Shown: positions 16,731-24,625 of the stretch, piece after piece
Layout: every line of letters begins with the position of its first letter
Position numbering within the stretch: the stretch's first letter is position 1
Assembly: GCF_001263415.1 (NCBI RefSeq)
Contig: NZ_LGTE01000002.1
Location: 124,001-188,000 of the forward strand
Source: Thermincola ferriacetica
Lineage (GTDB): Bacteria > Bacillota > Thermincolia > Thermincolales > Thermincolaceae
Direction: 5' to 3'
DNA: 64,000 bases
Translations under genes and position numbers: made by a program
The notes under the pieces: model-generated
What the model saw: the letters and a program-made list of their open reading frames with translations, nothing else
Database searches by the model: none
Told to the model about the DNA's origin: nothing

Positions 16731-17417
16731 TTAAACCGTTTCTTTGCGGCATTTGCGTTCTAATTGACTATACCAGATACTGTGCCGGTGCCGGCAATAA
16801 TCGATATCCACTTTACCAGAGAACATGGCCGGCAACAAAGCGCGGTTTTGTTTGAATACAAAGGCAAACAGGTGGGCAACGATACCAAATAGGATTAATA
16901 CCGCTGCCAGGTTATGCAGATTGGTTACGACTGCCAGGAAGGTTTCTGAGAAATCAACGCTGGGCAGGTTTTTCAGGACTTTGATCATTCCCGTGAAGAT
17001 AACCAGCAGCAGGTTGCCACCAATAAAGGCATAAGCCAGGCGTTGTTCAGCCAGATACTTGTCTGACGGAGGTTCTTCGCAGAGACCACACATTGCTCCG
17101 ATGATTAAAGCCGATTGCTTAAAGTCACCCCGGCGGGGAAAAATGGAAAACTCCTTCATGAAAATGGCCTTGAAAATATGATAAGTAACGGCAAAAATCA
17201 AAATTACGGCTGCAATGTAGTGCCAGTACAGGGTGATGCTGAAATCGGCCGACCAACCCAGCCCGGGTATATCAGCAATCTTATACCTCTTATAAAGAGG
17301 CATCTGGCCAAAGCCGGTAAAGAGTAAAATAAAGGTTGAAACGGCTACTGACCAATGAATAATGCGATTGGCCAGACATTGGCGCAGTACTTTATTTTCG
17401 TCATGTAAAATCTTCAC
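16731..17417 (-). CDS. Cytochrome b subunit, formate-dehydrogenase gamma (FdnI) type
   Basis: 228 residues with four membrane helices and the histidines expected for two b hemes: RIIHWS (about 19-23), YWHYIAAV (about 66) with TYHIFK (about 82), and LHNLAAV (about 171) with VAHLFAF (about 184). It would carry electrons between the periplasm-side ferredoxin encoded just upstream and menaquinone. Three extra Cys (CGLC at about 112-115 and C-terminal CRHR) are unusual for the family. A GTG start at 17417 follows the upstream stop by 1 nt with GGGAGAAG as ribosome site. No molybdopterin catalytic subunit is adjacent on either side, so the reaction served is unknown. Confidence 0.85.
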   Translation of the reverse strand: MKILHDENKVLRQCLANRIIHWSVAVSTFILLFTGFGQMPLYKRYKIADIPGLGWSADFSITLYWHYIAAVILIFAVTYHIFKAIFMKEFSIFPRRGDFKQSALIIGAMCGLCEEPPSDKYLAEQRLAYAFIGGNLLLVIFTGMIKVLKNLPSVDFSETFLAVVTNLHNLAAVLILFGIVAHLFAFVFKQNRALLPAMFSGKVDIDYCRHRHSIWYSQLERKCRKETV

Positions 17418-17418
17418 T

Positions 17419-18417
17419 TTACTCTTCTCCCTTCATAGTTTTTATTGCCGTTATCCCTGCCGCAAAGGCACCGGCAACAGGCGCTATCAAATAACCGGCA
17501 AGAGTACCGTTAGCAGAATCAAGGTAGTTTTCTACTGCAGGTTTCATACCCGGTATTCCTATGCGCTCAGGTTTAGGCGCCTGTTTCTTTTTGGCCATGA
17601 TGGATTTATGAATCTTATCAAAGGGTACGGGAGACACATAAAAGGTGGAAGTTCCTCCGTTTTCTTTCTCACCGTAAATGTAACCGCTGATTTCTTTGGC
17701 CCTGCGGTGAGCCAGTTTACGCATTTCTTCTTTTTCCCCAAATATAAGGGCTTTCTGCGGGCAAGCTTGCACGCAGGACGGCTCCTGGCCTTTTTTGACC
17801 AGATCGATGCATAGGTCACATTTGTACATTACACCGCCGCCGGCCAGTTTAGGAGCCATTTTTAGGTATATGCCTACTCCGGCCTGGCGCTGGGGGATAT
17901 CCCAGGGGCAGACGTCGCGGCATTTAGCGCCGCCCATACAATAGTTCCTATCGATTACCACCGCGCCCTCCTTGGTCTTATTATGCACACCAAATGGACA
18001 CAGATTGGCGCATGGCGGATTATCACAATGCATACACCTACGAGGTATATTCAGTTTGAATGTTTTACCGTTATGTTTGACTTCTACGGGTTGGACATAA
18101 GTCCAGTTATAGGGTGTTAACTTATCAGTAAGGTGTTTTTTCCTGGACCAATCCTCAAATTTGGTTTGGGGCCAGTAAGGTTGAATGGGTTCCTGAGGTT
18201 GAGGAAAATTATGCTGGTTCTTTTCCCTACATGCGTTTACACATGCGGGAACGTCTTTTCCGGCACATCCGTCACACCTGGTTAAATCAATAAAAGTTCC
18301 GTACTGTACAGTGTCACCGGCTTCTACGGTTTTATTTCCGGATGCCAGAACCAGGGTGCTTGCCGCTATTGATGCCAGTGTTCTTTTAAAAAATGTACGC
18401 CGGGAAATTTCATTCAT
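17419..18417 (-). CDS. Tat-exported four-cluster ferredoxin subunit (FdnH/HybA/DmsB type)
   Basis: 332 residues. A twin-arginine signal SRRTFFKRTL begins at residue 5 with a hydrophobic region ending near 33. Cys groups typical of four [4Fe-4S] clusters follow: CDGCAGKDVPAC..C, CMHCDNPPCANLC, CMGGAKCRDVC and CDLCIDLVKKGQEPSCVQAC. A single membrane helix near the C terminus (LAGYLIAPVAGAFAAGITAI) would anchor the exported domain. This is the architecture of the electron-transfer subunit of membrane oxidoreductases facing outward. It is transcribed with the downstream cytochrome b from a consensus promoter containing an operator-like palindrome, so expression is probably held off until a signal arrives. 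Confidence 0.9.
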   Translation of the reverse strand: MNEISRRTFFKRTLASIAASTLVLASGNKTVEAGDTVQYGTFIDLTRCDGCAGKDVPACVNACREKNQHNFPQPQEPIQPYWPQTKFEDWSRKKHLTDKLTPYNWTYVQPVEVKHNGKTFKLNIPRRCMHCDNPPCANLCPFGVHNKTKEGAVVIDRNYCMGGAKCRDVCPWDIPQRQAGVGIYLKMAPKLAGGGVMYKCDLCIDLVKKGQEPSCVQACPQKALIFGEKEEMRKLAHRRAKEISGYIYGEKENGGTSTFYVSPVPFDKIHKSIMAKKKQAPKPERIGIPGMKPAVENYLDSANGTLAGYLIAPVAGAFAAGITAIKTMKGEE

Positions 18418-18440
18418 CTTTGTCTATTACCTCCTTACAT

Positions 18441-18457
18441 ATACCCCTAGGGGGTAT
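18441..18457. promoter_or_regulatory. CsoR/CstR-like operator palindrome
   Basis: A near-perfect palindrome with arms ATACCCC and GGGGTAT lies 12 nt downstream of the -10 box of the minus-strand promoter. The form ATACCC-centre-GGGTAT is that of operators bound by the CsoR/RcnR/CstR repressor family (copper, nickel or persulfide sensors). A second, weaker GGGG/CCCC dyad (ACCCCTTCTGGGGGA on the minus strand, about 18477-18491) occupies the promoter spacer. No repressor gene of this family is in the window. Confidence 0.6.
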
Positions 18458-18468
18458 TTTTGGTTGTA

Positions 18469-18497
18469 ATTATACTGTCCCCCAGAAGGGGTGTCAA
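18469..18497 (-). promoter_or_regulatory. Consensus sigma-A promoter of the ferredoxin-cytochrome b operon
   Basis: On the minus strand TTGACA (18497-18492), exactly 17 nt, TATAAT (18474-18469). A perfect consensus pair is rare in this window and implies strong, repressor-controlled transcription. Confidence 0.9.
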
Positions 18498-18617
18498 GTA
18501 CTTGGAGACAGATTTAATAATTTTTTAGATTTGAGGGAGCTATGAAGCCTGTTGCATATAATTGCGGCGCTGTGAGAGACTAAAATAGTATCTATTGCCT
18601 CAAAGGATGATTTTTCC

Positions 18618-19292
18618 ATGGCCTGGTTGATGGGTTTGGGCATATTGTCAGTGATTTTACTGGCTGTTTTGTCCAGAATAAAATTTCACATTGAATATCA
18701 CCGTAATCAACAGGATGACCGTTTTCTTGTTAATATAGCTTTGGTCCGTGGCCTTTTGAATTTTAAAACAGAATTCACCAGTTTAGATCTGAAAAAAAGG
18801 TTTTGGCGGATGAATCTGGAATTACAGTCAGAAGTAGAGGCGGAGATGGGCAAAGCGAGTGCCGGATTGGACCAGAAAACGGAAGCGCCTATAACTTATC
18901 AAAACGTCAGGCTGGGCTATAACATTTTGCGGGCTCTTATGGAACTGGTCGGCAAATATAAAGACGTTTTTCTGAGGATTGTTCGTTTAATCAGGGTCCT
19001 GGAACTGAACTGGAAAACCCAAATAGGTATGGGTGATGCTGCTGCTACCGGAGTGATTACCGGTGTGGTCTGGGGGATTAAAGGGGTAGTGGTGCAGACA
19101 ATATATCGTTACGCCGGTTCTGTACAGGCTACTGCAGATATAAAAGTATGGCCAGATTTTTCTAAGAAATCTATAAAGACTGATTTGCGCTGCATATTTG
19201 ATATTAGAATAGGTCATATTATTATTGCCGGATTTAAATTGTTGATTATAGGACTGCGAAGGGGGTTTAATCATGGCGGAACACCCCATTGA
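18618..19292 (+). CDS. ytfI: DUF2953 family protein (YtfI-like)
   Basis: 224 residues: one N-terminal membrane helix (about 2-20) followed by a soluble domain, with a hydrophobic patch near residues 130-160 (TQIGMGDAAATGVITGVVWGIKGVV, the family's best conserved stretch). DUF2953 genes stand next to ytfJ in Bacillus and in most spore formers, as here, where the two overlap by 20 nt. The role is presumed to be in sporulation; no activity is known. Confidence 0.85.
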   Translation: MAWLMGLGILSVILLAVLSRIKFHIEYHRNQQDDRFLVNIALVRGLLNFKTEFTSLDLKKRFWRMNLELQSEVEAEMGKASAGLDQKTEAPITYQNVRLGYNILRALMELVGKYKDVFLRIVRLIRVLELNWKTQIGMGDAAATGVITGVVWGIKGVVVQTIYRYAGSVQATADIKVWPDFSKKSIKTDLRCIFDIRIGHIIIAGFKLLIIGLRRGFNHGGTPH

Positions 19293-19707
19293 GGGATTAA
19301 TGAAAACTGCAATGGAAAGTATAAAAGAGATGGTTGATGTGAATACCATAGTCGGCGACCCGGTGGAGACTCCTGATGGAAGCGTGATAATCCCGGTAAG
19401 TCGTGTGGCTTGTGGCTTCGCGGCGGGTGGCGGAGAATTTGAGAGCGGGTCGGACCGTAACCAGCAGAAACAGGACCAACAGCAGGATGGAACATCTATT
19501 CCTTTTGGTGGAGGCAGTGGAGCGGGGGTTTCGGTACAGCCGGTAGGATTTCTGGTAGTAGGGCAGGGACAGATCCGCCTGTTGCCTGTTGACGGAAACG
19601 CTATGGTTGATCGCTTAATAGACGTAGCACCGCAGATACTGTCCCAAATACAGGGTATGTTTCAAAGAGGCAATAAAAAACGTGAGGAAGAAAAAATACA
19701 GTGTTAA
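19273..19707 (+). CDS. ytfJ: Sporulation protein YtfJ (GerW family)
   Basis: 144 residues. Characteristic segments are MAEHPIEGLMKTAMESIKEMVDVNTIVGDPVE at the N terminus, IPVSRVACGFAAGGGEF (about 41-57), a Gly-rich GGGSGAGVSV and PVGFLVVGQGQIRLLPV. GerW is needed for normal germination responses in Bacillus, and its expression is sigma-F dependent there. The middle Gln-rich stretch (RNQQKQDQQQDG) is species-specific. It overlaps the DUF2953 gene, and a terminator follows directly after the stop. Confidence 0.93.
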   Translation: MAEHPIEGLMKTAMESIKEMVDVNTIVGDPVETPDGSVIIPVSRVACGFAAGGGEFESGSDRNQQKQDQQQDGTSIPFGGGSGAGVSVQPVGFLVVGQGQIRLLPVDGNAMVDRLIDVAPQILSQIQGMFQRGNKKREEEKIQC

Positions 19708-19736
19708 AGAGCGGTTATCCCGCTCTTTTCAATTTT
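19706..19736 (+). terminator. Intrinsic terminator of ytfJ
   Basis: AAAGAGCGG / CCGCTCTTTT arms with a short TTATC loop, followed by CAATTTTT. It begins at the stop codon. Confidence 0.8.
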
Positions 19737-19841
19737 TGCCAAATCACAAAAGAAACACTCCGGGAATAAGATATTTCAAAACGTGTCTTAAAAATATTTC
19801 GTGCCTTGCATACCTTTTCGGGAATGAAAGGATGAATTAAC

Positions 19842-21116
19842 ATGAAGGTTGTGGTTATCGGTGGCGGTTGGGCTGGATGCTCTGCCGCCTATTTTGCCAA
19901 AAAAGCCGGAGCGGAAGTGGCTTTAATTGAAAGAACCGATCTGTTGCTAGGTACTGGTCTGGTCGGGGGAATAATGCGCAATAACGGGCGACTGGCGGCG
20001 GCGGAAGAAGCAAGAGTATTGGCCGGTGATGATTTTTCCAGAATAATCGACAGTGTAACCAGGCATAGGGATGTTGATTTTCCGGGACACCGGCATGCCG
20101 ATTTATATGACGTAACCAGGATTGAACGGGCGGTAAAAAATGCTCTGGAACAGTCTGGAGTACAGATTTATTTAAAGACATTGATTAGCTCCGTCCTTGT
20201 GCAGGGTACGAGGATTTTTTCGGTAAGCGACCAGGGGGGTAATGAGTTTCCGGGAGATGTTTTTATCGATACGACGGGCACGGCCGGACCCATGAAAAAC
20301 TGTATTAAATATGGTACGGGCTGCGCCATGTGTATATTACGTTGTCCTACCTTTGGCCCCAGGATCAGTGTTACAGCGAAAGCGGGAATTAAGGAAATAC
20401 AGGCAGGCGACGGGCTCTCCCAGTTTGAGGCCATTAGCGGTTCGTGCAAACTGGCCAAAGAATCGCTGGATAAGACTATTGTACAGGAATTAAACAAAAA
20501 GGGAGTCGTAATCATTCCTTTGCCCGAACAATACCATAAACACGATATTTTGCGGAAAAAAGCCTGCCAGCAGTATGCGCTGGAGGAATATGCCACCAAC
20601 CTGATTTTATTGGACACGGGCCATGCAAAACTGATGACCCCCTTTTTCCCGCTGGAGAGCCTGCGTTCTATAGACGGGTTCCATGAAGCCAAATATGCAG
20701 ACCCCTATAGCGGTGGGCAGGGAAATTCGGTACGGTTTATGGCCATGGCCCCCTGTAAACCTTCCCTACAGGTAGAGGGCCTGGAAAACCTCTTCTGCGC
20801 CGGGGAAAAGATTGGACCTGTCGTGGGGCACACGGAAGCCATTATTACGGGTATGTTGGCCGGCCATAATGCTGTAAGAAAGGCTAAAAACATGCCGTTA
20901 ATAGTTTTGCCTGGAGAATTGGTTATAGGTGATTTTATTGCCTTTGTGCTCGAACATATGAAAAACGCCGGGGGTCTGAAATATAAGTTCACTTTTTCAG
21001 GTTCTGTATATTTTGAACGAATGCAAAAGCTCGGTTTCTATCCCGTTGATCGGGAGAAAATCAGGCGGAAAATAGAGGATTTGGGCCTGACCAATATTTT
21101 TAGCAAATTCTTGTAG
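19842..21116 (+). CDS. FAD-dependent oxidoreductase of the GidA-like type
   Basis: 424 residues. The dinucleotide-binding motif VVIGGGWAGCSAAYFAKKAGAEVALIE occupies residues 4-30, and a second FAD contact, GLENLFCAGEKIGPVVGHTEAIITGMLAG, lies near 325-353, as in MnmG/TrmFO and related enzymes. It lacks the tRNA-binding C-terminal domains of MnmG and is shorter than TrmFO. A Cys cluster (GTGCAMCILRC, about residues 160-170) is unusual and may be redox-active or bind metal. The substrate is unknown. It is separated from neighbours by a terminator upstream and a 63-nt gap before spmA. Confidence 0.8.
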   Translation: MKVVVIGGGWAGCSAAYFAKKAGAEVALIERTDLLLGTGLVGGIMRNNGRLAAAEEARVLAGDDFSRIIDSVTRHRDVDFPGHRHADLYDVTRIERAVKNALEQSGVQIYLKTLISSVLVQGTRIFSVSDQGGNEFPGDVFIDTTGTAGPMKNCIKYGTGCAMCILRCPTFGPRISVTAKAGIKEIQAGDGLSQFEAISGSCKLAKESLDKTIVQELNKKGVVIIPLPEQYHKHDILRKKACQQYALEEYATNLILLDTGHAKLMTPFFPLESLRSIDGFHEAKYADPYSGGQGNSVRFMAMAPCKPSLQVEGLENLFCAGEKIGPVVGHTEAIITGMLAGHNAVRKAKNMPLIVLPGELVIGDFIAFVLEHMKNAGGLKYKFTFSGSVYFERMQKLGFYPVDREKIRRKIEDLGLTNIFSKFL

Positions 21117-21179
21117 GTTCTAAAATTGTATTTGTCCTCATATTAGTAATTCCAAAAACAGGTATGGAGGACAAAACAA

Positions 21180-21773
21180 ATGGTCAATATAATCTGGCTA
21201 TTCATGATTGTAACAGGAATACTGGTAGCTGCCTGGAACGGAAAAGTGGAAACAGTAACATCGGCTGCGCTGGAATCAGCCAGGTCCGCAGTGAATGTTT
21301 CCCTGGGGCTGATTGCCATTATGACCTTTTGGCTGGGCATCATGAGGTTGGCGGAAAAAGCCGGGTTAATTCGCATATTGGCAAGAGTGGTCAAACCGTT
21401 GACCTCTTTTTTGTTTCCTAGTGTGCCGAAAAACCACCCAGCTATCGGCGCCATTATCATGAACCTGAGCGCCAATATTTTAGGTTTAGGCAACGCGGCT
21501 ACACCGATGGGCTTAATAGCCATGCAAGAACTGCAGAAACTTAACACCCGGCATCCGGATACGGCTTCTGATGCCATGTGCACTTTTCTGGCCTTAAATA
21601 CGTCCTGTATCACCCTGATTCCGGCTACGGTAGTCGGCATCAGGATGCAGGCAGGTTCAGCAAATCCTACTGAAATAGTCGGTACCACATTATTTGCCAC
21701 TGGCTGCGGGACGATCGTTGCAGTTATTGCTGATCGGTTCTTCCGGAGCTTGTATTACCGGTACAGGAGGTAG
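21180..21773 (+). CDS. spmA: Spore maturation protein A
   Basis: 197 residues, about four to five membrane segments, belonging to the nucleoside-recognition (Gate) domain family. Conserved stretches are WNGKVETVTSAALESA near the start, HPAIGAIIMNLSANILGLGNAATPMGLIAM and FLALNTSCITLIPATVVGIR. SpmA and SpmB act together in spore core dehydration in Bacillus. ATG at 21180 follows TATGGAGGAC. The gene ends 7 nt before the spmB start, with spmB's ribosome site inside it. Confidence 0.95.
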   Translation: MVNIIWLFMIVTGILVAAWNGKVETVTSAALESARSAVNVSLGLIAIMTFWLGIMRLAEKAGLIRILARVVKPLTSFLFPSVPKNHPAIGAIIMNLSANILGLGNAATPMGLIAMQELQKLNTRHPDTASDAMCTFLALNTSCITLIPATVVGIRMQAGSANPTEIVGTTLFATGCGTIVAVIADRFFRSLYYRYRR

Positions 21774-21780
21774 ATGGTCT

Positions 21781-22317
21781 TTGGGTTTCCAGGCAATTTC
21801 CACCATATCCAAATGGGCTATTCCTATGCTGTTGCTGGTTATTCCGTTTATTGCCCAGGCCAGGGGCGTCAAGGTATTTGAAACCTTTGTCGAGGGTGCG
21901 GAAAAAGGCTTTGAGACGGCTATAAAAACTATTCCTTATTTGGTAGCCATGATGGTGGCCATAGGGGTGTTCCGGGCTTCCGGCGCCATGGATTTGTTTA
22001 TTGAATTTGTAAAACCGGCCACCGATTTAATCGGTGTCCCGCCGGAAGTCCTGCCATTGGGGTTGATGCGGCCCTTATCCGGCGGGGGAGCGCTGGGGAT
22101 TACGGCGGAACTTATCAAAACTTACGGCCCGGACAGTTTTATCGGACGTCTGGCTTCAACCCTGCAGGGTAGCACCGATACCACATTTTTTGTACTAACT
22201 CTTTATTTCGGATCAGTGGGTGTCAGGAAATACAGGTATTCGGTTATGGCCGGTCTGGCTGCCGACATTACAGGATTTCTGGCCTCAGTTTATATTTGTT
22301 ACAAAGTGTTTGGCTAA
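21781..22317 (+). CDS. spmB: Spore maturation protein B
   Basis: 178 residues with several membrane helices. Family stretches include STISKWAIPMLLLVIPFIAQARGVKVFETFVEGAEKGF at the N terminus and PLGLMRPLSGGGALGIT, followed by LQGSTDTTFFVLTLYFGSVG near 134-154. It is the paralogous partner of SpmA in spore core dehydration. TTG at 21781 is chosen because CAGGAGG (21764-21770) is spaced 10 nt before it and the protein then begins as the family does. The more attractive ATG at 21774 is out of frame. Confidence 0.95.
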   Translation: MGFQAISTISKWAIPMLLLVIPFIAQARGVKVFETFVEGAEKGFETAIKTIPYLVAMMVAIGVFRASGAMDLFIEFVKPATDLIGVPPEVLPLGLMRPLSGGGALGITAELIKTYGPDSFIGRLASTLQGSTDTTFFVLTLYFGSVGVRKYRYSVMAGLAADITGFLASVYICYKVFG

Positions 22318-22374
22318 TTCCAAATTTGTATTTGGCTCCTGTTTTACGTATAATAGGGCTGAGGAGCTGAGAAT

Positions 22375-23109
22375 ATGGAACGCCAAAGGTTACAGAAGTT
22401 TATGGCCCATGCGGGAGTAGCTTCCCGCCGGAAATGCGAGGAATTGATAGCAGCCGGCAAGGTGAAGGTAAATGGAAAAGTAGTAACGGAAATGGGCTAT
22501 ACGGTAGATCCTTCCGTAGACAGGGTGGAAGTTGCCGGCCTGGGTATAATTGTTCATGAGAAAAAGGAGTATATTTTACTGTATAAACCTGCCGGTGTAT
22601 TAAGCTCAGCAAGCGATGACCGGGGTAGAAAAACGGTTGTGGATTTAATAAAGAACGCCCAAACGCGGTTATACCCTGTTGGGCGCCTGGATTATGATAC
22701 CGAAGGTCTCATTTTACTGACCAACGATGGCAGGCTGACTAACCTTTTAATCCATCCCAGGTATAAAGTTGATAAGACTTATCGGGCAGTTGTACAAGGG
22801 ATACCCGGAGAGGACAAGCTTGCGGCCCTGAGGAATGGAATAATGCTGGAAGACGGTCCCACCTACCCGGCCCGGGTAAAAATGTTGAAACAAATAAACG
22901 GCAACGGCCTTGTGGAAATCACCATCCACGAAGGCCGCAACCGCCAGGTACGCAGGATGTTTGACGCCATTGGCCACCCTGTTCTGAAATTGAAGCGAAC
23001 AAGGTTTGGTTTCCTGGAACTGGGAAACCTCCAACCGGGACAGTACAGAGCGTTGTCGTCGGCGGAGGTGGCCAAGCTGTATGATTTAGTCACCGTTCCA
23101 GGGGTATAG
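22375..23109 (+). CDS. rluB: 23S rRNA pseudouridine synthase, RluB/RsuA family
   Basis: 244 residues. An S4 RNA-binding domain (RLQKFMAHAGVASRRKCEELI, residues 4-24) is followed by the catalytic domain with GRLDYDTEGLILLTNDG (catalytic Asp near residue 104) and the C-terminal IHEGRNRQVRRMF. It isomerises a uridine of 23S rRNA (position 2605 in Escherichia coli numbering for RluB). Placement after spmA-spmB is the same in Bacillus and related genera. Its 3' end overlaps the convergent stress-protein gene by 24 nt. Confidence 0.94.
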   Translation: MERQRLQKFMAHAGVASRRKCEELIAAGKVKVNGKVVTEMGYTVDPSVDRVEVAGLGIIVHEKKEYILLYKPAGVLSSASDDRGRKTVVDLIKNAQTRLYPVGRLDYDTEGLILLTNDGRLTNLLIHPRYKVDKTYRAVVQGIPGEDKLAALRNGIMLEDGPTYPARVKMLKQINGNGLVEITIHEGRNRQVRRMFDAIGHPVLKLKRTRFGFLELGNLQPGQYRALSSAEVAKLYDLVTVPGV

Positions 23110-23589
23110 TGGTTTGTCGATGGTTTTACTCCATTTTTCCACGGAAAAAGCGCCATATCCGGAAAGAATATTAGCCACATTACTGGCTTTAGAGTTATCG
23201 GTCTGAATAACGGTCAACACATGACCTCCCGCAACCTTGCTTTCCAGTTCCCGGGCCTTCTCCGGAGAGACTCCGTAGTAGGTAAGGACTTCGCTGATCC
23301 GTCTGTTATCGTTGATCAGGGGCTCAGCAAAAGGGCCTGCTGCTGATACAGGACCGACGAAGGGCACCTCTTTTGCGGGGGCCTGGACTAAAAAGGAATC
23401 AACATCATGCGGCATACCGGAAGCCGGACTGCCATAGACCTCTTCAGTGTAAGCTGCCCTGTATTCATCGGCAGTGTTTTGGGCTACAATTGATATATCG
23501 GAATTGGCATATCCCGCGCCCTCGATTTCCTTGAGGGCATTTTCTGCCTGCTCTAAAGATTTAAACAAGCCAACTATAGTCCGCCGCAT
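23086..23589 (-). CDS. General-stress-protein-17M-like domain protein
   Basis: 167 residues. The start RRTIVGLFKSLEQAENALKEIEGAGYANSDISIVAQ is the YflT/GSP17M ferredoxin-like repeat fold, and a second half (FAEPLINDNRRISEVLTYYGVSPEKARELESKVAGGHVLTVI) looks like the tail of a related repeat with a short intervening Gly/Ala-rich segment. Proteins of this type are stress or sporulation linked in Firmicutes, without defined activity. The ribosome site is AAAGGAGGT (about 23595-23603 read on the minus strand), right behind a poly-A/T tract. Confidence 0.8.
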   Translation of the reverse strand: MRRTIVGLFKSLEQAENALKEIEGAGYANSDISIVAQNTADEYRAAYTEEVYGSPASGMPHDVDSFLVQAPAKEVPFVGPVSAAGPFAEPLINDNRRISEVLTYYGVSPEKARELESKVAGGHVLTVIQTDNSKASNVANILSGYGAFSVEKWSKTIDKPLYPWNGD

Positions 23590-23751
23590 ATTTTACCTCC
23601 TTTTTTTTTTAAGTAGTTTTTAATATCTTTGGCAAAAATACGTTTTTTATACTGTGGCTGGCGTAACGGACCAAAAACTCAGTGAAACTTCCCGGAAGTA
23701 ACGTTTAACTTGCCCGGTTCAGGTTAAACTATTTATGAGGAGTTGATATTT

Positions 23752-23994
23752 GTGCCAAAATGCAATATATGCGGTAATCGGGTAAGTTTTGGCAGCAGCC
23801 GGATTCCGCCGGCAGCGCCTACGGCTAACGGACCGATATCCGGTTTGGTTGCCAATTTTGACGGTGAAGGGTCTATCTCTGAGATGGAATGTATGGGGGC
23901 GGATTTGGACACTGCCCAGGAGGCGTGGGAAAATCCCAGGACATACTTCGATACATGTTTGGAATGTGCAAGTAATGACATTTCTTGGGTATAA
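23752..23994 (+). CDS. Small CxxC...CxxC protein, possible zinc ribbon
   Basis: 80 residues. Two cysteine pairs, CNIC at residues 4-7 and CLEC near the C terminus, frame a Gly/Asp-rich middle that includes MECMG. The spacing is wider than in a classic zinc ribbon, yet the paired knuckles make metal binding likely. GTG at 23752 is used since AGGAGTTG (23738-23745) precedes it. I do not recognise the family. It is flanked by the stress protein and a hairpin terminator at 24031. Confidence 0.65.
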   Translation: MPKCNICGNRVSFGSSRIPPAAPTANGPISGLVANFDGEGSISEMECMGADLDTAQEAWENPRTYFDTCLECASNDISWV

Positions 23995-24030
23995 TCCTGC
24001 CGGCAGTCTAAAATGATGAAAACTTTGACG

Positions 24031-24083
24031 AAATCCTGCATAAAGGGAAGTTTTTCCCACTGTTTGAGCAGGATTTTCCTTTA
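24031..24083 (+). terminator. Two-tier hairpin terminator
   Basis: Outer arms AAATCCTGC (24031-24039) and GCAGGATTT (24068-24076) with an inner GGGAA/TTCCC stem (24046-24057), then TTTCCTTT. Confidence 0.65.
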
Positions 24084-24138
24084 AGTATGGCGAAAACTAC
24101 ACTTAAATTTTGCCTGGCAGTAAAGGGAGGTTTAGGAA

Positions 24139-24603
24139 ATGGTAAACACGATCATAGGAAATGAAATACAAAAATCAATATTAAAGGCTAAAATACGCTT
24201 GGACTATAAAGGTATAACCAAACCTGCCAAGTTTTTATTCGGTGGTAAGTCCACTGACCAGGCGGCAGAAGAAATGAGGGACCAACAGGTTGCTCTCTTA
24301 AGAAATGTCCCGCTTCAGGGCATTAAGGTTGAAGATGTGGATATGAGTTTGGATGTATATACCGTATATGACGAGATACAAAATACCCACGTGGCTTATG
24401 CACCCGTAGTGTTGACCGTGGTTGCCGACAGTTTGGAAGACATAGTCAGGTTTGTTGCCCGGGATGAATTCAGGAAGATTGAAATATTGGAACCGGATAA
24501 CATGGTTCTTTCACGTATGGATACAGAACGGATTCTTTTCCGGCTTAGTGAGGAAATGCGTACATACAGGATGCAACTGGAAAGAAGGCTCAGTACCAGG
24601 TAA
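24139..24603 (+). CDS. Conserved hypothetical protein
   Basis: 154 residues, soluble, charged, with no signal, no membrane segment and no cysteine. The first 60 residues are rich in Lys; residues about 70-125 alternate strands and helices (PVVLTVVADSLEDIVRFVARDEFRKIEIL), and the last 30 form an Arg-rich helix. I do not recognise a family. A clean ribosome site (AAAGGGAGG, 24122-24130) and strong coding bias support that it is real. The HDOD gene starts 22 nt downstream, so the two are probably cotranscribed. Confidence 0.7.
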   Translation: MVNTIIGNEIQKSILKAKIRLDYKGITKPAKFLFGGKSTDQAAEEMRDQQVALLRNVPLQGIKVEDVDMSLDVYTVYDEIQNTHVAYAPVVLTVVADSLEDIVRFVARDEFRKIEILEPDNMVLSRMDTERILFRLSEEMRTYRMQLERRLSTR

Positions 24604-24625
24604 AGTATTTGGTTTAGGGGGAGGG

